Origin: Sphingomonas sp.
GTDB taxonomy: Bacteria > Pseudomonadota > Alphaproteobacteria > Sphingomonadales > Sphingomonadaceae
Direction of reading: 5' to 3'
Length of the DNA stretch: 64,000 bases
Assembly: GCF_017304635.1 (NCBI RefSeq)
Contig: NZ_JAFKMA010000002.1
Coordinates: 448,962 to 512,961, forward strand
Shown here: piece by piece, positions 24,884 to 36,358 of the stretch
How positions within the stretch are numbered: position 1 is the stretch's first letter
How the letters are laid out: each line of letters opens with the position of its first letter
Position numbers and translations under genes: made by a program
The notes under the pieces: model-generated
Told to the model about the DNA's origin: nothing
The model's database searches: none
Seen by the model: only the letters and a program-made list of their open reading frames with translations

Positions 24884-26317
24884 ATGGTGAGCGCCGAACT
24901 GGCGATCGGCTTCGCGGTCCTTGCGGTCCATGCCGCCGTCATCCTGCGGGCCATGCTCGTGGAGGACCGCGAGCCCATGGCCAGAACCGCGTGGCTGCTG
25001 CTGCTCGTCGCGCTGCCCGTGCTCGGTGTGATCCTCTACCTGCTGTTCGGCGAGCCGTGGATCTCGACCGGATTCCGCGACCGCTCGCGCGCCGCATACG
25101 AGGCGCTGCTGCCGATGGCGCCTGCCGGCATTTCCGAGACCAAACTCGCCGAACCCGTCGTCAACGCGTTCCGGACATGCACCGCGGTCAGCCGCTGGCC
25201 GGCATCCGGCGGCAATTCCGGAAGGGTCGCGGCCGGTGCCGACGACGCCATCGACATGATCGTCGCGGACATCGATGCAGCGGAACGGACGGTCCACCTG
25301 TCGATCTACATCTGGCTCACCGACCGCAACGGCGGGCGGGTCGCGGAAGCGATATGCCGCGCCGCACGACGGGGTGTGACATGCCGCGTCGTCGCCGACG
25401 CCATCGGGTCGAGGGCCATGATCCGCTCGCCGCTCTGGCGAGGGATGCGAGACGCCGGCGCGCGGATGTGCCCGTCACTGAAGGCGCCGCTAGGGCTCGG
25501 CTTCCTCGCCGGCCACCGCGTCGACCTCCGAAACCACCGCAAGATCGTCGTGGTGGATGGCCGCATCGCCTATTGCGGCAGCGAGAACTGCGCCGACGCC
25601 GCGTTCAGGATCAAGCCGAAGTTCGCACCGTGGGTCGATATCATGATCCGATACGAAGGACCGGTGGTGCGCCAGACCGAGCTCATCTTCGCCTCGGCAT
25701 GGACGACCGAGACGGGCGAGGACCTGACCTCGGACATCGTCGCCGAGCCGGTGCCATCGGCGTCCGATGGCTTTCCGGCGATAGCCGTCGGCAACGGTCC
25801 ACTTTCGCCACGCGGCTCCATGACCGAGATGTTCGTCGCGGTCCTGGCGGCGGCACGCGACCGCGTGACCATCACGACGCCGTATTTCGCGCCGGACCCA
25901 CCGTTGATCGGCGCGATCGTGGCAGCGGGGCGTCGGGGCGTGAAGGTCACCATCGTCTTTCCGCGACGCTGCGACAGCCGGATCCTCGGTGCGATCGCGA
26001 GGGCCTACTATCCGATACTGGCAAGAGCGGACGTGCACATCTTCGAGTTCAACGGCGGGCTCCTGCACGCCAAGACGCTGGTGGTGGACGACAGGCTGGC
26101 GCTGGTCGGATCCTCCAACATGGACAGACGCAGCCTCGACCTGAACTTCGAGAACAACGTCCTGTTCGAGACCGCCGAGCTTGCCGGGCAGGTCATCGAC
26201 CACCAGCGACGCTGGCTGGCCGACGCGACCGAGATCGACCGCGCGGTCGTTGCGGCACGACCGATGCCGCGTCGGCTCGCCGACAACGTCCTGACGATGG
26301 TCGCGGCCGTCTTCTGA
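24884..26317 (+). CDS. cls: Cardiolipin synthase (phospholipase D type)
   Basis: A 477-residue membrane enzyme that condenses phosphatidylglycerol to cardiolipin. Two N-terminal helices (residues 2-20 and 33-50) anchor it. The two HKD motifs are NHRKIVVVD near residue 217 and LLHAKTLVVDD near 395, each followed by a GS.N.D segment (CGSENCAD, VGSSNMDRRS). Length and order match ClsA-type proteins. It lies in a rightward run with the DUF1488-like gene and a transglutaminase-like gene. Large open frames in other phases over this gene are composition artefacts of GC-rich coding DNA. Confidence 0.92.
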   Translation: MVSAELAIGFAVLAVHAAVILRAMLVEDREPMARTAWLLLLVALPVLGVILYLLFGEPWISTGFRDRSRAAYEALLPMAPAGISETKLAEPVVNAFRTCTAVSRWPASGGNSGRVAAGADDAIDMIVADIDAAERTVHLSIYIWLTDRNGGRVAEAICRAARRGVTCRVVADAIGSRAMIRSPLWRGMRDAGARMCPSLKAPLGLGFLAGHRVDLRNHRKIVVVDGRIAYCGSENCADAAFRIKPKFAPWVDIMIRYEGPVVRQTELIFASAWTTETGEDLTSDIVAEPVPSASDGFPAIAVGNGPLSPRGSMTEMFVAVLAAARDRVTITTPYFAPDPPLIGAIVAAGRRGVKVTIVFPRRCDSRILGAIARAYYPILARADVHIFEFNGGLLHAKTLVVDDRLALVGSSNMDRRSLDLNFENNVLFETAELAGQVIDHQRRWLADATEIDRAVVAARPMPRRLADNVLTMVAAVF

Positions 26318-26501
26318 GACCCACTGCTGGCGAGGGGCGATCTTCGGCCCCGTCAAGCGGAGCCGTCGCACCGGGACCCGAGCCGCAGTGCGTCGATGGT
26401 CGGAGCATTCTACTTCACGCAACCGGGGAGGGGAGCGGCGAAAATACGTCGCGGACGGACCTCGTGTGCGGCTAAATCCGACTCCGGGCGTTCCGGCCGC
26501 C

Positions 26502-27281
26502 ATGAAGATCAACGTCCGCTCCCATCTCGACTACGCATTCGGCGAACCCACCGACATCCTGCTTCAGGTGGAGGCGGCGGCCATCCCCGAGCAGACCATC
26601 CTGTCGGCCTATGTCGATGTATCCGACAACGAGTACTTCGCTCGGGTCCCGGCGCAGGACGGCATCGGCGAGCGCATGTGGATCCGGGCGAGAGGTCGCT
26701 TCACCGTCGACTACACGGCGACGATCGCGATCAACCCCATCCTCACCGACTGCCTCGATCTGCCGGCGGTCCCGCCGCACCAGCTTCCGGGTGAGACCGT
26801 GCAGTATCTGATGCCCTCCCGATACTGCCCCTCGGACCAGTTCCAGAGCTTCGTCGGCGCCACGTTCGGGGACTCGGAGGGCGGTCGCAAGGTCATCGCC
26901 ATGCGCGACTGGGTGCAGGGCCATTTCAGCTACGTCCTTGGATCGAGCACCTCGGACACGACCGCCGCGGACACCTTCATCCGCAGACAGGGCGTGTGCC
27001 GCGACTACGCGCACGTGATGATAACGCTCGCCCGTGCCGCTGGCATCCCGGCCCGCATCGCGAGCGTCTATGCGCTCGGCGTCGAGCCGCAGGACTTCCA
27101 TGCGGTCGCGGAGGTCTTCGTCGGCGGCGAGTGGCACCTCGTCGATGCGACGGGCATGGCGCAGGAGGCGGCGATGGCCAAGATCGGCGTCGGCCGCGAC
27201 GCCGCCGACGTCGCCTTCCTGACCGCCTACGGTAATGCCGTCATGAATGGCCAGAGCGTGTCGGTGGAACTTGCCGAGTGA
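26502..27281 (+). CDS. Transglutaminase-like cysteine protease-fold protein
   Basis: A 259-residue protein. The first 110 residues are strand-rich, like the N-terminal domain found in bacterial transglutaminase-like proteins. The catalytic triad is visible: cysteine in RQGVCRDYAHV (about residue 165), histidine in DFHAVAEVF (about 199) and aspartate in WHLVDATG (about 214). Members act as peptidases or crosslinkers. The start ATG at 26502 begins MKINVRSHLDY; the open frame upstream to 26388 has no family likeness. There is no signal peptide, so it is cytoplasmic. It is often found near peptide- or cyanophycin-processing genes, but nothing like that is here. Confidence 0.85.
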   Translation: MKINVRSHLDYAFGEPTDILLQVEAAAIPEQTILSAYVDVSDNEYFARVPAQDGIGERMWIRARGRFTVDYTATIAINPILTDCLDLPAVPPHQLPGETVQYLMPSRYCPSDQFQSFVGATFGDSEGGRKVIAMRDWVQGHFSYVLGSSTSDTTAADTFIRRQGVCRDYAHVMITLARAAGIPARIASVYALGVEPQDFHAVAEVFVGGEWHLVDATGMAQEAAMAKIGVGRDAADVAFLTAYGNAVMNGQSVSVELAE

Positions 27282-27375
27282 GACGATGCGGCCGGTAGGA
27301 CCCGCCCTGGTGGATGCCGTCGGCCATGACCAACGCGGAGCGCATCGGATCGCACGAGGACCGGAGAACGCTGGG

Positions 27376-27567
27376 ATGGGAATGATCGACATCAACACGG
27401 CCGACCAGGACGCACTGGATTCCGTCGAAGGGCTGCGGGGCCACGGTCCAGAGATCGTGAGGTATCGCGGCGAGCGTGGCCGCTTCACCGACCTGCGTCA
27501 GCTCGACGAGGTCCCCGGACTGTCGGGCAAGGTGTCCGACGAGACGAGGGCTCGACTGACGGTGTGA
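27376..27567 (+). CDS. Small helix-hairpin-helix protein
   Basis: A 63-residue protein with one ComEA-like unit: IDINTADQDALDSVEGL, then GERGRFTDLRQLDEVPGLS. The two helix-hairpin-helix turns (VEGLRGHG, VPGLSGKV) are the DNA-backbone binding kind. Unlike ComEA there is no membrane anchor, so it is cytoplasmic. It is the last gene of the rightward run and is convergent with the DUF1543 gene 40 nt away. Between them a G/C-rich partly paired sequence may act as a shared terminator. Confidence 0.7.
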   Translation: MGMIDINTADQDALDSVEGLRGHGPEIVRYRGERGRFTDLRQLDEVPGLSGKVSDETRARLTV

Positions 27568-27607
27568 GTCCGGGGCTGAAGGGCGCGTGCGAGCGCGTGC
27601 CCTGGCG

Positions 27608-28120
27608 TCAGACCTTGCCGATCGGCGTGTACCGGCAGATGAACGCGACCTCGCGCGGGGCGTTCGTCGGCTCGAGATGGAGATACAGGCGCCGCTCCCC
27701 GTCGAAGCGGTCGAGCTCGAACGCCTGCTCCGCCTCGTAGAGATCGTCGCGGTGCAGATCCTTCCAACCGACGCCACGCTTCAGCGCCTCCGCCTTGGCT
27801 TCCTTAAGCGAACCCGCGACCACGAAGACGTTGCGGTGCTTCTCGAGGAACTCGCCTCGGTCGTAGCCGCCGAGGTTGACGTAGTAGAGCCTGTTCTCAC
27901 CAGTGGCCGGCTCCGGGCGGAGGATGACGTCGTAGCCGTCGACTTGGTCAATCTCGGCCCAGCAATCGACATGCAGGCTCGACGGCGTCCCCCACCACTG
28001 CCGACGCAGCTCGTCGTAGGTGTCGGTGATCGACGGCGCGGCGACGAAGCGCATGTCGTGGATCTCGATGTTCGCGCCCGCGGCCTCGCCGCCGACATAT
28101 ACCGCGAACAGCTTCATCAT
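27608..28120 (-). CDS. DUF1543-family protein
   Basis: A 170-residue protein. MMKLFAVYVGGEAAGANIEI at the front, MRFVAAPSITDTYDELRRQWWG, and a repeated half with FVVAGSLKEAKAEALKR match DUF1543, whose function is unknown. It is the last gene of the leftward catalase operon. Its start overlaps the stop of the flavoprotein gene (ATGATG around 28117-28120), so the two are coupled. The product may work with that flavoprotein. Confidence 0.8.
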   Translation of the reverse strand: MMKLFAVYVGGEAAGANIEIHDMRFVAAPSITDTYDELRRQWWGTPSSLHVDCWAEIDQVDGYDVILRPEPATGENRLYYVNLGGYDRGEFLEKHRNVFVVAGSLKEAKAEALKRGVGWKDLHRDDLYEAEQAFELDRFDGERRLYLHLEPTNAPREVAFICRYTPIGKV

Positions 28121-29799
28121 ATCCGCATCTCGCCGGAGGCGACGCCCGCGCCCAGCGGCCTGACGCCGTCGACAGCCCGCGCGAGTTCGGCGCCGACCAC
28201 CGTCCCCATCTCATGCGAACTGGTGATCCCCTGGATGAAGGGGTGGCGCCCAAGGAGGAAGGGCAGGCTCAGGCAGTAAAGGCGGCCCTCCGACTCGCCG
28301 TCGGACACCGGATGGAAGACGTCGTCCACGACGATGCCGCGCGACCCGGGCTTTCCGTCGCCGGCGTCGGTGTCGCGGACGAGACCCTGCGCCCGGAGCG
28401 ACGGGAACGGAAAGTCCTTGGCGGGCAGCGCGCGCTGGCCCGTCGCCTCGACGAACGCCGGGAACGCGATGCGTTTGCCGTCGAAGCGCAGGACGGCCCC
28501 ACCGTCCGGCGGATGTGTGTCGATCCGGTAGTCGTCGCCGATCGCGATGACGTCTAGCTTGCCGGCCTCGTGAAGCGCCAGCATCCGCCGGATCGAGACG
28601 TGCGGCACCGTCGCGTAGTCGTCGACGAAAACCGGCTTGAAGGAGCGGCTGAACCGCTGGAATTCGTCGGCCTCGAGATAGGGCACGAGGATGGCCATGA
28701 CCTCGTGCATCCGCAGGATCGCGTAGCGCCACGGCACGGTCGACCGCGTCTCGAAGTTCCACTCCGCCTCGGCCAGGTTGTCCTGCGCCCACTCAAACGT
28801 GTCGGCGCCCATCCGCTCCGCGAAGAACCGTTCCCCGAACGCCTCCAAGCCGAGACCGTCGAGCCCGATCCCTTCGGCGTAGAGGGGATCCGCCGCGGCC
28901 AGCTCCCGCTTGAACAGCGCGAACGCCCGGTCGAGCAGATCGCCGTCCGGGTCGTCGATCAGCCGCTCGATCGCCTCGGGCGTGCAAATGGAGAGTGGCT
29001 CGTAAGGCACCGGATGGTAGAAGTCGGCTTCGGGCAGCAGGCCCTTGCGCGACATCATCGTCATCCGGAATGCCTCGGTGTCCGCCTTGGGTTCGTAGAC
29101 GAGCGTCCCGTCGTCACCCTCGATGAAGTCGCCATGGCCGCCTGCGAGGGCGACGGCCGCGTCTATCGCCGTCAGGGACGAGCCCCTGATGCCGACATGG
29201 CACGGCGGTATCCTCGCCAGCGCGGTCGCCGGCCACGGGCTAAGGAAGTAGCCCGGCCGGACCTCCGGCTCCTCGGGCCACTGGTGGCCGGTCGCGAGCA
29301 CGACGTGGTCGAACCGTTGTTCGAAGGTCGCGCCGTGACGGGGCTTCACCGTTAGGAGCAGGGCGTCGTCCTCGGCGGCGACGTCGAGCACCCGGCACCG
29401 GGGTCTGAGCTCGATGTCATGACCCTCGGCACGGGCGCGTTCGATGAGCGCGTGGAACTGGTCGAGGAAGTAGGAGCCGAGCACGAGTCGGGGATAGAAG
29501 GCGTGGTCGTCGATCTCGTCAGTCCCAATGCCGAACTCGACCAGCCGGGCAGGCGTCTGGCGCCCGAGCCAGCCGATCAGCGTCTCCTCCAACGGCGGGA
29601 TCTCGACGCTCGCGATGTTGGATAGCATGGCCGGATCGTTCCAGCCGGGGCGGTAGGGTGTCCCGAGACCGGGCTTGCCCTGCTCCTCGAAGATCGTCGC
29701 CCGGAACGGCCGCGACGCCTCGTTGACCAGCGCCCACAGCGTGTAGATGGTCGTCGGGCCTGCGCCCACAAAGGCGATCGACGGCGAGGATCCGCTCAT
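28117..29799 (-). CDS. FAD/NAD(P)-binding oxidoreductase, HydB-like
   Basis: A 560-residue flavoprotein. IAFVGAGPTTIYTLWAL (residues 8-24) is the dinucleotide-binding loop; VVLATGHQWPEEP lies in the middle, and a second nucleotide-binding region follows with GIRGSSLTAIDAAVAL. FVEATGQRALPAKDFPFPSL near the end is also typical of this group (NAD_binding_9 type). Related proteins are poorly characterised FAD enzymes. It overlaps the genes on either side by 4 nt, so three genes are tightly coupled behind the catalase gene. A role in oxidative stress or redox repair is inferred from context. Confidence 0.8.
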   Translation of the reverse strand: MSGSSPSIAFVGAGPTTIYTLWALVNEASRPFRATIFEEQGKPGLGTPYRPGWNDPAMLSNIASVEIPPLEETLIGWLGRQTPARLVEFGIGTDEIDDHAFYPRLVLGSYFLDQFHALIERARAEGHDIELRPRCRVLDVAAEDDALLLTVKPRHGATFEQRFDHVVLATGHQWPEEPEVRPGYFLSPWPATALARIPPCHVGIRGSSLTAIDAAVALAGGHGDFIEGDDGTLVYEPKADTEAFRMTMMSRKGLLPEADFYHPVPYEPLSICTPEAIERLIDDPDGDLLDRAFALFKRELAAADPLYAEGIGLDGLGLEAFGERFFAERMGADTFEWAQDNLAEAEWNFETRSTVPWRYAILRMHEVMAILVPYLEADEFQRFSRSFKPVFVDDYATVPHVSIRRMLALHEAGKLDVIAIGDDYRIDTHPPDGGAVLRFDGKRIAFPAFVEATGQRALPAKDFPFPSLRAQGLVRDTDAGDGKPGSRGIVVDDVFHPVSDGESEGRLYCLSLPFLLGRHPFIQGITSSHEMGTVVGAELARAVDGVRPLGAGVASGEMRI

Positions 29800-30260
29800 G
29801 AAGCCCCTCGACGGTTACCCAGCCGGCGGGCGTTGGCGGTCGCGGTCCGGTGGATCGGGCCGATCGCATCGCGCCCGAGGCGCACGCCCGACTCGGCTCC
29901 GCGAAGCATGGCGAGGGCGACATCGCCCCAGTACTCCGCCACGGAGAACGGGGACGGCGCGCGGAATGGGCCGGACATCGCCTTCGACATCTGCGCCATG
30001 CCGTCCGCCTGCGCCTTCCACCAGGCCGCCATCACTGCATCCCCTGCTGCCGAGAATGCCGCGACCTTCTCCGGCACCATCCTTGACAGCTCGGCATAGT
30101 TCGCATCCAGCGGGGAATGGGCGGCCGCCCGCATCATGCCGGTGCGCACCGCGATCACGTCCTGCGACGCGGCCAACGTCCGCGCCATCATCGCCCCGGT
30201 CGATCCCATGACGCGCCAGCTGTCGAGCACACGGGACCAGTAGGTGAACGGATCGATCAT
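29796..30260 (-). CDS. Phasin-like helical protein
   Basis: A 154-residue protein starting MIDPFTYWSRVLDSWRVMGS. It is almost entirely helical and alanine/methionine-rich, with few charges in the middle, resembling phasin-type granule-coating or polyhydroxyalkanoate-associated proteins in composition, although no motif proves this. The ATG at 30260 fits better than a longer frame from 30380. It lies 28 nt after the catalase gene and overlaps the flavoprotein start. It is probably a structural or accessory partner of its neighbours. Confidence 0.6.
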   Translation of the reverse strand: MIDPFTYWSRVLDSWRVMGSTGAMMARTLAASQDVIAVRTGMMRAAAHSPLDANYAELSRMVPEKVAAFSAAGDAVMAAWWKAQADGMAQMSKAMSGPFRAPSPFSVAEYWGDVALAMLRGAESGVRLGRDAIGPIHRTATANARRLGNRRGAS

Positions 30261-30288
30261 GGCTGACCCGGGTTCGGCTCGGCGTTGG

Positions 30289-32364
<2,076 letters not shown>

Positions 32365-32600
32365 CGATTTTCCCCTTTTAGGAATGGTGAGGGCGTCACG
32401 GTCGGGACGCTCAAACGTCCCGCCGCTCCGCGCCGATTGTCGCTGAACGACCGACATGCTCGATCTGTCCCTCAATGTGCCCATTTATCGCACTGACCGG
32501 GATCAACGCCCGGGCATGGTCGAGGAGGCCGGCGATCTGGCCTAGTCTAACGAAATGAAGCTACGCCTGGTCGCCAGCGCTCTGATGACGGTCGCGTCCG

Positions 32601-33050
32601 TCAAATCATGGCCCTGGCCGTTCGATAGCAATCCTCGATATGGGAATTGCCCACAAGTTTCATCGCGCTGAAGCTGATCGCCGCGGCAACCGTCGTCCCG
32701 ACGATCGGAACATACCTCGCAACGGAGGCAGTCGCGACACGGGCGCCAACCCGGCGGAGGAGGCTTGTGACGAGCCTCTTTGTGACCATGCGGCCAATGA
32801 CATTGTTGCCCAAGCTAGACGCGACCACGAAAACTCTCTCGGCGACGTGCGGTGGGAGCTTCTCGACCTGCTCGTGATCCAGTCCAAACCGCCCGCTGAT
32901 ATCTGGAAGCAGCGTGGCGAGAAGACCGACGTCGGCAACGACGTCGGCGCCCGGGACCGGCACTACGGCCGCGCCAGCCGATAGCAGGGCGCGGGTCGTA
33001 ACAAGCCGCCGGCACTCCCGTCGCAGGGCGTCAAGTCGCTCGGTCGTCAT
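32601..33050 (-). CDS. DUF697/YcjF-like protein
   Basis: About 149 residues from the ATG at 33050. Glycine/alanine-rich hydrophobic stretches (LLSAGAAVVPVPGADVVADVGLL, IVGTTVAAAISFSAMKLVG) and the PVPGADVV turn match the DUF697 part of YcjF-like proteins, which associate with membranes and sometimes with GTPases. No GTPase gene is adjacent. A longer frame to 33164 overlaps the upstream small gene and looks random. Role unknown. Confidence 0.65.
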   Translation of the reverse strand: MTTERLDALRRECRRLVTTRALLSAGAAVVPVPGADVVADVGLLATLLPDISGRFGLDHEQVEKLPPHVAERVFVVASSLGNNVIGRMVTKRLVTSLLRRVGARVATASVARYVPIVGTTVAAAISFSAMKLVGNSHIEDCYRTARAMI

Positions 33051-33093
33051 CGCCGAGGTCGTCACGGCGCCCGCGATTCGGACGTTGGCCGGT

Positions 33094-33279
33094 TCAAGCG
33101 AGAGAACCTTTACCCGTCGTCGGCTGCTCGACGGCGATTGCGGCATGCTCGAGCAATCGCTCACCGATAGCGACCGCGGCTGCTGGCGTCAGCGTCAAGG
33201 CGACGCCGCCGGGACCATCGACCAAGATGTGACCGTCGAAGGACTCGACGTCGGAAGGATCGTCATGTGCTCGCGTCAT
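33094..33279 (-). CDS. Small hypothetical protein, 61 aa
   Basis: The start is set by a strong binding site: GAAAGGAGGCGGT before ATG at 33279. The product begins MTRAHDDPSDVESFDGHILV and has a strand-helix layout (LTLTPAAAVAIGERLLEHAA). The family is not recognised, although alphaproteobacteria have many short acidic proteins like it. It lies 43 nt before the DUF697-like gene in the same direction, probably one operon. Confidence 0.6.
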   Translation of the reverse strand: MTRAHDDPSDVESFDGHILVDGPGGVALTLTPAAAVAIGERLLEHAAIAVEQPTTGKGSLA

Positions 33280-33896
33280 ACCGCCTCCTTTCTCGTAAAC
33301 ACGGCGCCCGAAGAATGTTTCCGCCGACGTTCGCCCTGACGATCGGCACCTAGGCTGCCATCGTAATTTACTGCAATGCTCGCTATCCGGCTTCGAGGGA
33401 AGCTGCGAGGTCCACCACACTGCGCCAGAACCAGATGGCGCATGGAGGTTGCCTGCCGGGAGCAACATGTCGCATGCCAGCTTCGCGCCTCAATGTCAGT
33501 CGTTTAACGCTGATCTAATACGCGCCAAAAGCTGCCGCTAGCGGATGCGGTTTGAGACCTGCAACATCCAAGCGCAAGATGGCAGCGGACGCGGGAGACA
33601 TCCTGCCGATCTGTCAGCCTCGATCGGCTAGGACGCACCCTTTTTGAATCGAAACGTAGCGTTTCAATTTCCGACTTAACGATAGTAAACCGGAACTGAA
33701 CGACGCGGTTCATCCGCCGTTTCGCGCGCGCCGCTATTTCCCGCTCGGCAAATCGATGCGGCGATACCGTCTGTCGGTACGCAAGCTCCCAGCGGCATAC
33801 TGGCCGGTGGCGCCCGGCGCCGCAACAATGATCGGGCCCGGGTCGGATATATTGGGCAGGCTCAGAGTTCTGCGTCGACCTGATGGAGATCATACC
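33280..33896. other. Long intergenic region with an inverted repeat
   Basis: About 600 nt between two divergent operons. One clear inverted repeat is listed separately. No supported gene: the open frames over this region lack families and binding sites. The right end must hold the promoter of the MFS gene. Confidence 0.4.
33651..33665. promoter_or_regulatory. Inverted repeat, possible repressor operator
   Basis: GAAACG-TAG-CGTTTC, six-base perfect arms, in an AT-rich patch. The form resembles TetR-type operators of efflux operons. No TetR gene is in the window. It could act on the MFS operon 230 nt to the right or be a relic of a lost regulator. Confidence 0.3.
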
Positions 33897-35234
33897 ATGG
33901 CGACCGCTGTTTCTTCAACCAAACGCGCCGCCACGTCAGGTCATGACGACGGGCGAACTCGCGCACGCCGTGCGCTCGAAGCGCTCAATTTCTTTATGGC
34001 CGATATGCAGGCAGGGATCGGCCCATTTCTCGGCGTGTTCCTGCAGCAGCGCGGCTGGCAGGCGGGACCGATCGGGACGGTGATGACGGCCGGCGGTGTT
34101 GCCGGCATGCTGTTTACGGCGCCGGCCGGGGCGTTCATCGACCATACCAAGAAAAAGAAGCTGGTCGTCGTTGTCACCGGGATCGCGACGGTGCTGGCCT
34201 CGTTCCTGATCCTGTGGTCGCAGGCGTGGGCGGTGGTCACCGTCAGCCAAGTGGCGACCGCGATCGCCGGGGCTGCCATCGGTCCGGCCGTGGCAGGCAT
34301 GACGCTCGGCGTGGTCCGGCAAAAAGGATTCAACGCGCAGAACGGCCGCAACCAGGCATTCAACCATGCCGGCAACATGATCGGTGCTGGACTCTCGGGC
34401 TGGCTCGGCTGGCAATTCGGGATGCCGGCGATCTTCTATTTGTCGGCGGCGTTCGGCGTGTTGGCGATCCTCTCCGTGCTGGCGATCCCGGAAAAAGCGA
34501 TCGACCACCAGGCGGCACGCGGTCTCGAACAAGGCGAAGATTCAGACGATGACGGCGAACCCGGCAAGGCAGAGGGCTTCAAGGTTCTGATCCGCAACAA
34601 GCCGATGCTGATCCTCGCGCTCGCGCTCGCCTGCTTCCATCTCGGCAATGGTGGCATGCTGCCGCTCTACACGCTGGCGGTGGTCGGCGCGGGCAAGGGC
34701 AACCCTGCCGTTTTCACCGCCACGACCGTCGTGGTCGCGCAGGCGGTGATGATCGTCGTCAGCCTGATCGCGATGAAGGTGGCGGCGGGACGCGGCTACT
34801 GGCTGGTGCTGCTGATCTCGTTCGCCGCGCTCCCGGCACGCGGTCTCCTCGCCGGAAGCTTCATCGAGCACTGGGGGGTCTGGCCGGTACAGGCGCTCGA
34901 CGGCATCGGTGCCGGCTTGCAGAGCGTCGCAGTGCCCGGGCTGGTCGCGTGTCTGTTGAAGGGCACGGGCCGGGTCAATGTCGGGCAGGGTGCGGTGATG
35001 ACGGTCCAAGGCGTGGGCGCCAGCCTGTCGCCTGCGATCGGCGGCTGGATCGCGCAGGAACTCGGCTATCGCGCGACATTCTTCATCCTTGGTGGCTTCG
35101 CCATCGCCAGCCTGGCGTTGTGGATCGGGTTCGCCGCAACGCTGCGGCCCGCCTGCGCCGGCACGGACGGGGGCGGGCAGGGCGATGAAGATGGGGCCGG
35201 TGCCGATCGAGGCAGCAAGGAGGGTGCACGGTGA
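33897..35234 (+). CDS. MFS transporter
   Basis: A 445-residue protein of the major facilitator superfamily with twelve likely helices, N-terminal half from ALNFFMADMQAGIGPFLGVF and second half from about residue 230. There is a polar loop of about 40 residues in the middle (GEDSDDDGEPGKAEGF). Substrate-specific motifs were not recognised. The ATG at 33897 follows TGGAG. Its stop overlaps the GTG start of the metallophosphoesterase gene, so the two are coupled. It may carry a phosphate-containing compound that the downstream enzyme cleaves; this is inferred. Confidence 0.8.
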   Translation: MATAVSSTKRAATSGHDDGRTRARRALEALNFFMADMQAGIGPFLGVFLQQRGWQAGPIGTVMTAGGVAGMLFTAPAGAFIDHTKKKKLVVVVTGIATVLASFLILWSQAWAVVTVSQVATAIAGAAIGPAVAGMTLGVVRQKGFNAQNGRNQAFNHAGNMIGAGLSGWLGWQFGMPAIFYLSAAFGVLAILSVLAIPEKAIDHQAARGLEQGEDSDDDGEPGKAEGFKVLIRNKPMLILALALACFHLGNGGMLPLYTLAVVGAGKGNPAVFTATTVVVAQAVMIVVSLIAMKVAAGRGYWLVLLISFAALPARGLLAGSFIEHWGVWPVQALDGIGAGLQSVAVPGLVACLLKGTGRVNVGQGAVMTVQGVGASLSPAIGGWIAQELGYRATFFILGGFAIASLALWIGFAATLRPACAGTDGGGQGDEDGAGADRGSKEGAR

Positions 35235-36358
35235 GCGACACGATCTGCTGGACACATATCGGCGATCTTCATCTCGACGAGGCGGATGATTGGGCCGGCC
35301 TGACGCGGTTGAAGACGGCCGTCGACCAGATCAACCACGCCGCCGAGGGCATCGATTTCGTGTTCCTGCCCGGCGACAACGCCAATCACGGCACCGTCGA
35401 GCAATACGAACGGCTGATCGAGGCCTTGGCGCCATTGGAACGGCCATGGCGGATCATCCCCGGCGATCATGATTTCGAACCGGGCGATCTCGGCAATTAC
35501 AACGCGGCGATCCCCGCAGAGAACCGCCCCGAGGCGGAAACGATAGCGGGTTTTCGGTGTCTGTTCCTGGACATCATCTCGCCGGGTGCCGGCGGTCCCG
35601 ACTTTCGCGTCACCATGCACCATCGCAATCGCCTGGCCGAGGAGCTTTCGCGTGCCGAGGCCGCGGGGCAGGTTCCGCTCGTGTTCATGCACGCCTATCC
35701 CGGCGATCTCGCCGCCGATGGCGATACGATCGCGCGTGCCTTCGCCGATGCCCGCGTCGCGTTCGTCGACACTGGCCACACACACTACAACGAACTGCTC
35801 AACGATGGCCGCGTCATCTATGGCGCGACGCGGTCGACCGCGCAGATCGAGGAAGACGATGGCAGGCCCGGTTTCGCGATCGTCTGCGTTCACGGCCGGG
35901 TGCCGAGCTGGCGCTTCCGCCGCCTTGATGCGCCTTGGCCGCATGTCCAGATCGTCAGCCCCTGCGACGTGCGCCTGGTCACCCGTCCCGCCGATACGCA
36001 CCAAGTTCCCCGTCCCGGAATGGTCACTATTATCGCGAGGGTGCTCGGCGCAACCGGCGCCGCCATTTTGGAGGCCCGGGTCGACGGCACCGCTCCCGTC
36101 CCCATGACGTGCGGCAGCGACGGGCTATGGCGCGTGGAAGTACGGGTCGACGGCGCCGGCATACACGGCATCGAAGTCACCTGCGGCGATGGTCGCGATC
36201 GCATCGATATTCTCGTCCGCGACGCAAAGAACATTCCCAAGCGGCGGCTTCTCGCCGGAGCGGGCACCGAGGCACATTCGATCGGCGCGTGGCCGATCGC
36301 CGGGATTGACGGCTTTCAACTCGGCCCCAACAAGAACGGCGGCCCGCCGGATGCCTGA
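35231..36358 (+). CDS. Metallophosphoesterase with C-terminal strand-rich domain
   Basis: A 375-residue calcineurin-type phosphoesterase, GTG start. Metal-binding motifs in order: HIGDLHLDEAD (residues 9-19), LPGDNANHG, IPGDHDFEPG, VFMHAYPGD and DTGHTHYNE. After residue 240 comes a strand-rich domain of about 90 residues that may bind substrate. Substrates in this superfamily range from nucleotides to phosphodiesters, so none can be named. It is coupled to the MFS gene upstream. The next gene overlaps its end by 8 nt but is truncated. Confidence 0.85.
   Translation: MSDTICWTHIGDLHLDEADDWAGLTRLKTAVDQINHAAEGIDFVFLPGDNANHGTVEQYERLIEALAPLERPWRIIPGDHDFEPGDLGNYNAAIPAENRPEAETIAGFRCLFLDIISPGAGGPDFRVTMHHRNRLAEELSRAEAAGQVPLVFMHAYPGDLAADGDTIARAFADARVAFVDTGHTHYNELLNDGRVIYGATRSTAQIEEDDGRPGFAIVCVHGRVPSWRFRRLDAPWPHVQIVSPCDVRLVTRPADTHQVPRPGMVTIIARVLGATGAAILEARVDGTAPVPMTCGSDGLWRVEVRVDGAGIHGIEVTCGDGRDRIDILVRDAKNIPKRRLLAGAGTEAHSIGAWPIAGIDGFQLGPNKNGGPPDA

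Noticed and set aside
24574-26475. A 633-residue open frame overlapping cardiolipin synthase
   Set aside because: Arginine- and proline-rich composition without any family motif; shadow of a GC-rich gene in another phase.
32555-32671. A 38-residue plus-strand frame beginning MKLRLVASALMTVASVKSW
   Set aside because: It could be a tiny secreted protein, but it overlaps the end of the DUF697-like gene and has no clear ribosome binding site.
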